A stretch of DNA of 64,000 bases, from NCBI GenBank assembly GCA_023014335.1, contig JAECYW010000020.1:1333301-1397300 (forward strand). The letters are read 5' to 3'. Made by a program: the position numbers and the translations under genes. Shown piece by piece: positions 49,422 to 61,828 of this stretch (position 1 is its first letter; each line of letters begins with the position of its first letter). The notes beneath the pieces were generated by a model, which saw nothing but the letters and a program-made list of their open reading frames with translations, was not told the origin of the DNA and ran no database searches. The DNA comes from Galerina marginata. Lineage: Eukaryota; Basidiomycota; Agaricomycetes; Agaricales; Galerinaceae.

Positions 49422-52299
49422 TAATAATCTAAGTCGTCAACTAGTCCTGCTAGTTGTGTTACACGTAACAACTCCCATGGTAACAGACGGTAACAGATTC
49501 CTGAGAGTTTAATAATCTAAGTCTTCAATAACACCTTGTTATTTGTTCCGTTCCGGGGAACAGCTTTTCAGTGACGGGAACACAATGGGAACAGATTTCT
49601 TTAATAATATAAGTTGTCAATAACGAGGGGTTATTGAGTTACCCGTAACAACTCCCACGGTAACAGACGGTAACAGATTCCTGAGAGTTGAATAATATAA
49701 GTCATCAACTGGTACTACCAGTTTGTTCCTGTTTTCGGGAACAGCTTTTCAGTGACGGGAACACAACGGGAACAGATCTTTGGGTTCAATGGAACTTAGG
49801 GTTCCCTATGAGAACACGCAACATTTATCCTTTTTTTCTTTTCTTGGCTTCTGTAATTACTCAGCTGACCAACACGCTGATCAACATCTGCATGTTTTGT
49901 GAAACCAACAGCTTGATTCACATGTCTGTTCAATCTGAGATATCAGGGAGGGAAATTCAACAAGAATGCTTAGGCAACGCCTAAGCTGAAACCCTTGGCT
50001 TTTTTTTAAAAACTCCATCAAAAAGCCTTGCCGAGTCCGCACTTGCATACAGGTTGCCGGCGGTCGTCATCGGTTAGGTTCTGTTGTACAATTGCATTGG
50101 GAAAAAAACAAGTTGCGTCTACAAAAATAAATAGGGCCCGACCAAAGACTGATATTCCGCACTGTCATTGGGAAACACGTATGTGGTGCAACTATAAGTG
50201 AAATGGTGAAACTGAACTCAATCGTAGTGATTCATTTGCTTTTAGAACTAAGTATATCTCCAGGTATCTCTGAAAGTATCCAACGTTAATCCGACTTGCT
50301 CTGTTTACTGTCATTTATATCAAAGTTCCATGGAACCAAAGACTTTTGATACTGCCTCCAGCTTCTGTTGGGTGGACTGGGTATGGGTATGAACCTTGCT
50401 TTTAGAGTCATCGACCTTTTGGAGCATCAAAATTGGAACGAAATTTCAACATCTTGTAATCACTCTTCCCGACACGTCAACCAACAAGCTTTAATAATCT
50501 AAGTCGTGAAGCAGCAGTGCTTATTGCATGCCGGCATATATGCCACTGGCATCATATGACATGTCAAAAAAGTCTTACATTGAATGTAAATTCTGAAGCA
50601 GTTGGCGACAGTCACAACAAGGACTCCTTGTTTAATAGTGCTCTTGCCATCAAGAATCTCCAATCTGCATGTTCCGTGAAACTTGCGGATGCTACTGCTA
50701 TTAAAAATCATAGACTTGGTGACAGTTCACGTGGAAAGCTATTAATGGTCAAAAAAACATATGGCAATGATATCTGAAAGTTCCATGACATCTGTAAATT
50801 CCCGTCAGATGTCAGAGTCATTGATACTATCAGTAACTTGCATACTGCAGTTTATAATCAACTTGGTGAATCAGAATGCTTAGGCAACGCCTAAGCTGAG
50901 ACCCTTGAATTTTCTATTGAAATCTCATCAAAAACCTTGCCGAGTCCGCACTTGCATACAGGTCACCGGCGGTCGTCATCGGTTAGGTTCTGTTGTACAA
51001 TTGCGTTAAGAAAAAACAAGTTGCGTCTACAAAATAAATAGGGCCTAACCAAAGACTGATATTCCGCACCCTCACCAAGAAACACGTGTGTCATCCATAA
51101 GTTCCATGAAACCTGTAGATCCACGTCAGATGTCTACTTGGTCAAAGTATTGATCAAAAATTGTGTTAGAATGCTTGAGTGAATTCTGTTGAACTCCCGC
51201 AAACAGACCAGTGACTTTACGATGATTATGTAATCACTTTCCCCTTTGATATCTTCACTCCTGCGGGACAATCCTTGACTCGAGTCCTTCTTCCGAACCA
51301 TCAAGTGAATTCCCGCAAACAAGTGAATTGACTTTATGTGGACGTGAGTTGTGTTTAAAGACTGATTTCTAAGTTCTGTGGAACCTACAGTTGATTGGCA
51401 AGCAAGTTCTGTTGTACTCCCGCAAACAGTGAATGTCTTCACTCTGAGTGCGTTGAAATTGCGTCTACAGGGCAGAATTAAATACTGATACCAGGAAATA
51501 AGTTCTGTTGATACCAAGTCTGTAGATCCATGTCAGGTCAGAGTATTTGTATTAGAGTCTTCCTTTCCTTTGGTGATATACTTTCACAACTAGGACTCCT
51601 AGTTTGATGGCGATGGCACCATCAAAATAAAGCAATATTCATGTTCCATGACACTTGCAGATCACTTTGCCATCAAACATTTTTTTTATCTCTTCGTTTC
51701 AAGCAACATCCAGATCTCTCTGCCATCGCATTGATGGCGCCATCATCACAAAAACAGGTTCCAAAGTACTTGCAGATTACTTTGCCATCGGGATCCATCA
51801 AATAAACAGGTTCTGATATTCTGCATCTTCATCAGGAAATGCGTGTGATCTGGAAGTTCCATGACACCTGTAGATCTACGTGAGTCATTGGTACATAAGA
51901 GTGCTTAGGCAACGCCTAAGCTGAGACCCTTGGCTTTTTAAATTGAAAACCCATCAAAAACCTTGCCGAGTCCGCACTTGCGTCCAGGTGGCCGGCGGTC
52001 GTCATCGGTTAGGTTCTGTTGTACAATTGCGTTGGGAAAAAAACAAGTTGCATCTAGAAAAATAAATAAGGCCCAACCAAAGACTGATATTCCGCACCCT
52101 TACCAGGAAACGCGTGTGTCATCCGTAAGTTCCATGAAACCTGTAGATCCACGTCAGTTGATCAAAAATTGTATTAGAGTATTCTCTATGTAATCAATTT
52201 CCCATTTGAGTCCTTCTTCCCAAGTTCTGTAGAACCATCAGTTATTGGCGAGCAAATTCTATTGGACTCCCGCAAACAAGTGAATTGACTTTACGTGGA
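49422..52299 (+). repeat. Unit 19: A2 head, full tail (2878 bp)
   Basis: G allele at 49988. Its counterpart in the distal copy of the 8146-base block is unit 23. Confidence 0.95.
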
Positions 52300-53682
52300 T
52301 AATAATCTAAGTCGTCAACTGGTACTACCAGTTTGTTCCCGTTCCCGGGAACAGCTTTTCAGTGACGGGAACACAATGGGAACAGAATTATGGGTTCAGT
52401 GGAACATGTGGATGTCTATGGGAACATGTTTCTAAGTTTTATGGAACCAAAAATTGCTGAGAGGAACAATAACAACAGGTTTACATGTTTTGCACAGTAT
52501 TATTTACATGACAGGAATACAACAGAAACAGAATCATAGTCCTAATAATCTAAGTCGTGAAGCAGGGACCCTTATTGCATGCTGGCATAGATGCCAAAGC
52601 CCTCATATGATATGTCAAAAATAAAATTAAAAAGGCACTGGCATCAGCTATATATGTTCCATGGCACTTTGGCATCCAATAACAGTGCCAAAAAGATTAA
52701 TTGAACTCGCTTTGGCATCTGATACATAAGATTCACAAAACCAAACAGATCTAATAATCTAAGTCATCAACTAGTCCTGCTAGTTGTGTTAAACGTAACA
52801 ACTCCCACGGTAACAGATTCCTTAATAATCTAAGTCGTCAACTAGTCCTGCTAGTTGTGTTACACGTAACAACTCCCATGGTAACAGACGGTAACAGATT
52901 CCTGAGAGTTTAATAATCTAAGTCTTCAATAACACCTTGTTATTTGTTCCGTTCCGGGGAACAGCTTTTCAGTGACGGGAACACAATGGGAACAGATTTC
53001 TTTAATAATATAAGTTGTCAATAACGAGGGGTTATTGAGTTACCCGTAACAACTCCCACGGTAACAGACGGTAACAGATTCCTGAGAGTTGAATAATATA
53101 AGTCATCAACTGGTACTACCAGTTTGTTCCTGTTTTCGGGAACAGCTTTTCAGTGACGGGAACACAACGGGAACAGATCTTTGGGTTCAATGGAACTTAG
53201 GGTTCCCTATGAGAACACGCAACATTTATCCTTTTTTTCTTTTCTTGGCTTCTGTAATTACTCAGCTGACCAACACGCTGATCAACATCTGCATGTTTTG
53301 TGAAACCAACAGCTTGATTCACATGTCTGTTCAATCTGAGATATCAGGGAGGGAAATTCAACAAGAATGCTTAGGCAACGCCTAAGCTAAAACCCTTGGC
53401 TTTTTTTTAAAAACTCCATCAAAAAGCCTTGCCGAGTCCGCACTTGCATACAGGTTGCCGGCGGTCGTCATCGGTTAGGTTCTGTTGTACAATTGCATTG
53501 GGAAAAAAACAAGTTGCGTCTACAAAAATAAATAGGGCCCGACCAAAGACTGATATTCCGCACTGTCATTGGGAAACACGTATGTGGTGCAACTATAAGT
53601 GAAATGGTGAAACTGAACTCAATCGTAGTGATTCATTTGCTTTTAGAACTAAGTATATCTCCAGGTATCTCTGAAAGTATCC
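52300..53682 (+). repeat. Unit 20: Z head, T tail (1383 bp)
   Basis: Shortest unit. It stops inside Y1 at GAAAGTATCC and is followed at once by the next Z head at 53683. A allele at 53389. Confidence 0.95.
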
Positions 53683-53690
53683 TAATAATC
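53676..53690 (+). other. T-type junction
   Basis: AGTATCC joined to TAATAATC, removing 2018 bases of the full unit. The replaced continuation begins AACG, so there is no microhomology. The second copy is at 61822-61836. Confidence 0.9.
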
Positions 53691-55886
53691 TAAGTCGTCA
53701 ACTGGTACTACCAGTTTGTTCCCGTTCCCGGGAACAGCTTTTCAGTGACGGGAACACAATGGGAACAGAATTATGGGTTCAGTGGAACATGTGGATGTCT
53801 ATGGGAACATGTTTCTAAGTTTTATGGAACCAAAAATTGCTGAGAGGAACAATAACAACAGGTTTACATGTTTTGCACAGTATTATTTACATGACAGGAA
53901 TACAACAGAAACAGAATCATAGTCCTAATAATCTAAGTCGTGAAGCAGGGACCCTTATTGCATGCTGGCATAGATGCCAAAGCCCTCATATGATATGTCA
54001 AAAATAAAATTAAAAAGGCACTGGCATCAGCTATATATGTTCCATGGCACTTTGGCATCCAATAACAGTGCCAAAAAGATTAATTGAACTCGCTTTGGCA
54101 TCTGATACATAAGATTCACAAAACCAAACAGATCTAATAATCTAAGTCATCAACTAGTCCTGCTAGTTGTGTTAAACGTAACAACTCCCACGGTAACAGA
54201 TTCCTTAATAATCTAAGTCGTCAACTAGTCCTGCTAGTTGTGTTACACGTAACAACTCCCATGGTAACAGACGGTAACAGATTCCTGAGAGTTTAATAAT
54301 CTAAGTCTTCAATAACACCTTGTTATTTGTTCCGTTCCGGGGAACAGCTTTTCAGTGACGGGAACACAATGGGAACAGATTTCTTTAATAATATAAGTTG
54401 TCAATAACGAGGGGTTATTGAGTTACCCGTAACAACTCCCACGGTAACAGACGGTAACAGATTCCTGAGAGTTGAATAATATAAGTCATCAACTGGTACT
54501 ACCAGTTTGTTCCTGTTTTCGGGAACAGCTTTTCAGTGACGGGAACACAACGGGAACAGATCTTTGGGTTCAATGGAACTTAGGGTTCCCTATGAGAACA
54601 CGCAACATTTATCCTTTTTTTCTTTTCTTGGCTTCTGTAATTACTCAGCTGACCAACACGCTGATCAACATCTGCATGTTTTGTGAAACCAACAGCTTGA
54701 TTCACATGTCTGTTCAATCTGAGATATCAGGGAGGGAAATTCAACAAGAATGCTTAGGCAACGCCTAAGCTAAAACCCTTGGCTTTTTTTTAAAAACTCC
54801 ATCAAAAAGCCTTGCCGAGTCCGCACTTGCATACAGGTTGCCGGCGGTCGTCATCGGTTAGGTTCTGTTGTACAATTGCATTGGGAAAAAAACAAGTTGC
54901 GTCTACAAAAATAAATAGGGCCCGACCAAAGACTGATATTCCGCACTGTCATTGGGAAACACGTATGTGGTGCAACTATAAGTGAAATGGTGAAACTGAA
55001 CTCAATCGTAGTGATTCATTTGCTTTTAGAACTAAGTATATCTCCAGGTATCTCTGAAAGTATCCAACGTTAATCCGACTTGCTCTGTTTACTGTCATTT
55101 ATATCAAAGTTCCATGGAACCAAAGACTTTTGATACTGCCTCCAGCTTCTGTTGGGTGGACTGGGTATGGGTATGAACCTTGCTTTTAGAGTCATCGACC
55201 TTTTGGAGCATCAAAATTGGAACGAAATTTCAACATCTTGTAATCACTCTTCCCGACACGTCAACCAACAAGCTTTAATAATCTAAGTCGTGAAGCAGCA
55301 GTGCTTATTGCATGCCGGCATATATGCCACTGGCATCATATGACATGTCAAAAAAGTCTTACATTGAATGTAAATTCTGAAGCAGTTGGCGACAGTCACA
55401 ACAAGGACTCCTTGTTTAATAGTGCTCTTGCCATCAAGAATCTCCAATCTGCATGTTCCGTGAAACTTGCGGATGCTACTGCTATTAAAAATCATAGACT
55501 TGGTGACAGTTCACGTGGAAAGCTATTAATGGTCAAAAAAACATATGGCAATGATATCTGAAAGTTCCATGACATCTGTAAATTCCCGTCAGATGTCAGA
55601 GTCATTGATACTATCAGTAACTTGCATACTAGCCCTATGGACGCGTATGAAAAATCCTTCGTTTCAGACCACCAAAGGCGTGGGAAATAAAATAATCTGA
55701 TCGGAGATTCAAATTTCTTGGCATCAAATACCCCCCCTCAACATTTTACATCGAGAGAATCCGTCCAGTATAGCCCAAGATATGGCTATTACAGTTTTTT
55801 TGTCCTCCATTTTGTCCTCCATATTTGTCCTCCGTTTTCCGCCATTTCCGTCCTTTGTCCGCCCTGTCCTTCCCGGAAGGACGTCC
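53683..55886 (+). repeat. Unit 21: Z head, X tail (2204 bp)
   Basis: X module at 55631-55886; A allele at 54772. Its distal counterpart is unit 25, which is cut by the telomere. Confidence 0.95.
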
Positions 55887-57567
55887 TAATAATCTAAGTC
55901 GTCAACTAGTCCTGCTAGTTGTGTTACACGTAACAACTCCCATGGTAACAGACGGTAACAGATTCCTGAGAGTTTAATAATCTAAGTCTTCAATAACACC
56001 TTGTTATTTGTTCCGTTCCGGGGAACAGCTTTTCAGTGACGGGAACACAATGGGAACAGATTTCTTTAATAATATAAGTTGTCAATAACGAGGGGTTATT
56101 GAGTTACCCGTAACAACTCCCACGGTAACAGACGGTAACAGATTCCTGAGAGTTGAATAATATAAGTCATCAACTGGTACTACCAGTTTGTTCCTGTTTT
56201 CGGGAACAGCTTTTCAGTGACGGGAACACAACGGGAACAGATCTTTGGGTTCAATGGAACTTAGGGTTCCCTATGAGAACACGCAACATTTATCCTTTTT
56301 TTCTTTTCTTGGCTTCTGTAATTACTCAGCTGACCAACACGCTGATCAACATCTGCATGTTTTGTGAAACCAACAGCTTGATTCACATGTCTGTTCAATC
56401 TGAGATATCAGGGAGGGAAATTCAACAAGAATGCTTAGGCAACGCCTAAGCTGAAACCCTTGGCTTTTTTTTAAAAACTCCATCAAAAAGCCTTGCCGAG
56501 TCCGCACTTGCATACAGGTTGCCGGCGGTCGTCATCGGTTAGGTTCTGTTGTACAATTGCATTGGGAAAAAAACAAGTTGCGTCTACAAAAATAAATAGG
56601 GCCCGACCAAAGACTGATATTCCGCACTGTCATTGGGAAACACGTATGTGGTGCAACTATAAGTGAAATGGTGAAACTGAACTCAATCGTAGTGATTCAT
56701 TTGCTTTTAGAACTAAGTATATCTCCAGGTATCTCTGAAAGTATCCAACGTTAATCCGACTTGCTCTGTTTACTGTCATTTATATCAAAGTTCCATGGAA
56801 CCAAAGACTTTTGATACTGCCTCCAGCTTCTGTTGGGTGGACTGGGTATGGGTATGAACCTTGCTTTTAGAGTCATCGACCTTTTGGAGCATCAAAATTG
56901 GAACGAAATTTCAACATCTTGTAATCACTCTTCCCGACACGTCAACCAACAAGCTTTAATAATCTAAGTCGTGAAGCAGCAGTGCTTATTGCATGCCGGC
57001 ATATATGCCACTGGCATCATATGACATGTCAAAAAAGTCTTACATTGAATGTAAATTCTGAAGCAGTTGGCGACAGTCACAACAAGGACTCCTTGTTTAA
57101 TAGTGCTCTTGCCATCAAGAATCTCCAATCTGCATGTTCCGTGAAACTTGCGGATGCTACTGCTATTAAAAATCATAGACTTGGTGACAGTTCACGTGGA
57201 AAGCTATTAATGGTCAAAAAAACATATGGCAATGATATCTGAAAGTTCCATGACATCTGTAAATTCCCGTCAGATGTCAGAGTCATTGATACTATCAGTA
57301 ACTTGCATACTAGCCCTATGGACGCGTATGAAAAATCCTTCGTTTCAGACCACCAAAGGCGTGGGAAATAAAATAATCTGATCGGAGATTCAAATTTCTT
57401 GGCATCAAATACCCCCCCTCAACATTTTACATCGAGAGAATCCGTCCAGTATAGCCCAAGATATGGCTATTACAGTTTTTTTGTCCTCCATTTTGTCCTC
57501 CATATTTGTCCTCCGTTTTCCGCCATTTCCGTCCTTTGTCCGCCCTGTCCTTCCCGGAAGGACGTCC
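55887..57567 (+). repeat. Unit 22: A2 head, X tail (1681 bp)
   Basis: The only A2-headed unit with an X tail (X at 57312-57567); G allele at 56453. It looks like a crossover product joining the head of one A2 unit to the tail of a Z-X unit. Confidence 0.95.
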
Positions 57568-60445
57568 TAATAATCTAAGTCGTCAACTAGTCCTGCTAGT
57601 TGTGTTACACGTAACAACTCCCATGGTAACAGACGGTAACAGATTCCTGAGAGTTTAATAATCTAAGTCTTCAATAACACCTTGTTATTTGTTCCGTTCC
57701 GGGGAACAGCTTTTCAGTGACGGGAACACAATGGGAACAGATTTCTTTAATAATATAAGTTGTCAATAACGAGGGGTTATTGAGTTACCCGTAACAACTC
57801 CCACGGTAACAGACGGTAACAGATTCCTGAGAGTTGAATAATATAAGTCATCAACTGGTACTACCAGTTTGTTCCTGTTTTCGGGAACAGCTTTTCAGTG
57901 ACGGGAACACAACGGGAACAGATCTTTGGGTTCAATGGAACTTAGGGTTCCCTATGAGAACACGCAACATTTATCCTTTTTTTCTTTTCTTGGCTTCTGT
58001 AATTACTCAGCTGACCAACACGCTGATCAACATCTGCATGTTTTGTGAAACCAACAGCTTGATTCACATGTCTGTTCAATCTGAGATATCAGGGAGGGAA
58101 ATTCAACAAGAATGCTTAGGCAACGCCTAAGCTGAAACCCTTGGCTTTTTTTTAAAAACTCCATCAAAAAGCCTTGCCGAGTCCGCACTTGCATACAGGT
58201 TGCCGGCGGTCGTCATCGGTTAGGTTCTGTTGTACAATTGCATTGGGAAAAAAACAAGTTGCGTCTACAAAAATAAATAGGGCCCGACCAAAGACTGATA
58301 TTCCGCACTGTCATTGGGAAACACGTATGTGGTGCAACTATAAGTGAAATGGTGAAACTGAACTCAATCGTAGTGATTCATTTGCTTTTAGAACTAAGTA
58401 TATCTCCAGGTATCTCTGAAAGTATCCAACGTTAATCCGACTTGCTCTGTTTACTGTCATTTATATCAAAGTTCCATGGAACCAAAGACTTTTGATACTG
58501 CCTCCAGCTTCTGTTGGGTGGACTGGGTATGGGTATGAACCTTGCTTTTAGAGTCATCGACCTTTTGGAGCATCAAAATTGGAACGAAATTTCAACATCT
58601 TGTAATCACTCTTCCCGACACGTCAACCAACAAGCTTTAATAATCTAAGTCGTGAAGCAGCAGTGCTTATTGCATGCCGGCATATATGCCACTGGCATCA
58701 TATGACATGTCAAAAAAGTCTTACATTGAATGTAAATTCTGAAGCAGTTGGCGACAGTCACAACAAGGACTCCTTGTTTAATAGTGCTCTTGCCATCAAG
58801 AATCTCCAATCTGCATGTTCCGTGAAACTTGCGGATGCTACTGCTATTAAAAATCATAGACTTGGTGACAGTTCACGTGGAAAGCTATTAATGGTCAAAA
58901 AAACATATGGCAATGATATCTGAAAGTTCCATGACATCTGTAAATTCCCGTCAGATGTCAGAGTCATTGATACTATCAGTAACTTGCATACTGCAGTTTA
59001 TAATCAACTTGGTGAATCAGAATGCTTAGGCAACGCCTAAGCTGAGACCCTTGAATTTTCTATTGAAATCTCATCAAAAACCTTGCCGAGTCCGCACTTG
59101 CATACAGGTCACCGGCGGTCGTCATCGGTTAGGTTCTGTTGTACAATTGCGTTAAGAAAAAACAAGTTGCGTCTACAAAATAAATAGGGCCTAACCAAAG
59201 ACTGATATTCCGCACCCTCACCAAGAAACACGTGTGTCATCCATAAGTTCCATGAAACCTGTAGATCCACGTCAGATGTCTACTTGGTCAAAGTATTGAT
59301 CAAAAATTGTGTTAGAATGCTTGAGTGAATTCTGTTGAACTCCCGCAAACAGACCAGTGACTTTACGATGATTATGTAATCACTTTCCCCTTTGATATCT
59401 TCACTCCTGCGGGACAATCCTTGACTCGAGTCCTTCTTCCGAACCATCAAGTGAATTCCCGCAAACAAGTGAATTGACTTTATGTGGACGTGAGTTGTGT
59501 TTAAAGACTGATTTCTAAGTTCTGTGGAACCTACAGTTGATTGGCAAGCAAGTTCTGTTGTACTCCCGCAAACAGTGAATGTCTTCACTCTGAGTGCGTT
59601 GAAATTGCGTCTACAGGGCAGAATTAAATACTGATACCAGGAAATAAGTTCTGTTGATACCAAGTCTGTAGATCCATGTCAGGTCAGAGTATTTGTATTA
59701 GAGTCTTCCTTTCCTTTGGTGATATACTTTCACAACTAGGACTCCTAGTTTGATGGCGATGGCACCATCAAAATAAAGCAATATTCATGTTCCATGACAC
59801 TTGCAGATCACTTTGCCATCAAACATTTTTTTTATCTCTTCGTTTCAAGCAACATCCAGATCTCTCTGCCATCGCATTGATGGCGCCATCATCACAAAAA
59901 CAGGTTCCAAAGTACTTGCAGATTACTTTGCCATCGGGATCCATCAAATAAACAGGTTCTGATATTCTGCATCTTCATCAGGAAATGCGTGTGATCTGGA
60001 AGTTCCATGACACCTGTAGATCTACGTGAGTCATTGGTACATAAGAGTGCTTAGGCAACGCCTAAGCTGAGACCCTTGGCTTTTTAAATTGAAAACCCAT
60101 CAAAAACCTTGCCGAGTCCGCACTTGCGTCCAGGTGGCCGGCGGTCGTCATCGGTTAGGTTCTGTTGTACAATTGCGTTGGGAAAAAAACAAGTTGCATC
60201 TAGAAAAATAAATAAGGCCCAACCAAAGACTGATATTCCGCACCCTTACCAGGAAACGCGTGTGTCATCCGTAAGTTCCATGAAACCTGTAGATCCACGT
60301 CAGTTGATCAAAAATTGTATTAGAGTATTCTCTATGTAATCAATTTCCCATTTGAGTCCTTCTTCCCAAGTTCTGTAGAACCATCAGTTATTGGCGAGCA
60401 AATTCTATTGGACTCCCGCAAACAAGTGAATTGACTTTACGTGGA
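57568..60445 (+). repeat. Unit 23: A2 head, full tail (2878 bp)
   Basis: G allele at 58134. Last full-tailed unit before the tip. Confidence 0.95.
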
Positions 60446-61828
60446 TAATAATCTAAGTCGTCAACTGGTACTACCAGTTTGTTCCCGTTCCCGGGAACAG
60501 CTTTTCAGTGACGGGAACACAATGGGAACAGAATTATGGGTTCAGTGGAACATGTGGATGTCTATGGGAACATGTTTCTAAGTTTTATGGAACCAAAAAT
60601 TGCTGAGAGGAACAATAACAACAGGTTTACATGTTTTGCACAGTATTATTTACATGACAGGAATACAACAGAAACAGAATCATAGTCCTAATAATCTAAG
60701 TCGTGAAGCAGGGACCCTTATTGCATGCTGGCATAGATGCCAAAGCCCTCATATGATATGTCAAAAATAAAATTAAAAAGGCACTGGCATCAGCTATATA
60801 TGTTCCATGGCACTTTGGCATCCAATAACAGTGCCAAAAAGATTAATTGAACTCGCTTTGGCATCTGATACATAAGATTCACAAAACCAAACAGATCTAA
60901 TAATCTAAGTCATCAACTAGTCCTGCTAGTTGTGTTAAACGTAACAACTCCCACGGTAACAGATTCCTTAATAATCTAAGTCGTCAACTAGTCCTGCTAG
61001 TTGTGTTACACGTAACAACTCCCATGGTAACAGACGGTAACAGATTCCTGAGAGTTTAATAATCTAAGTCTTCAATAACACCTTGTTATTTGTTCCGTTC
61101 CGGGGAACAGCTTTTCAGTGACGGGAACACAATGGGAACAGATTTCTTTAATAATATAAGTTGTCAATAACGAGGGGTTATTGAGTTACCCGTAACAACT
61201 CCCACGGTAACAGACGGTAACAGATTCCTGAGAGTTGAATAATATAAGTCATCAACTGGTACTACCAGTTTGTTCCTGTTTTCGGGAACAGCTTTTCAGT
61301 GACGGGAACACAACGGGAACAGATCTTTGGGTTCAATGGAACTTAGGGTTCCCTATGAGAACACGCAACATTTATCCTTTTTTTCTTTTCTTGGCTTCTG
61401 TAATTACTCAGCTGACCAACACGCTGATCAACATCTGCATGTTTTGTGAAACCAACAGCTTGATTCACATGTCTGTTCAATCTGAGATATCAGGGAGGGA
61501 AATTCAACAAGAATGCTTAGGCAACGCCTAAGCTAAAACCCTTGGCTTTTTTTTAAAAACTCCATCAAAAAGCCTTGCCGAGTCCGCACTTGCATACAGG
61601 TTGCCGGCGGTCGTCATCGGTTAGGTTCTGTTGTACAATTGCATTGGGAAAAAAACAAGTTGCGTCTACAAAAATAAATAGGGCCCGACCAAAGACTGAT
61701 ATTCCGCACTGTCATTGGGAAACACGTATGTGGTGCAACTATAAGTGAAATGGTGAAACTGAACTCAATCGTAGTGATTCATTTGCTTTTAGAACTAAGT
61801 ATATCTCCAGGTATCTCTGAAAGTATCC
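60446..61828 (+). repeat. Unit 24: Z head, T tail (1383 bp)
   Basis: Same break as unit 20 (GAAAGTATCC then TAATAATC); A allele at 61535. Confidence 0.95.
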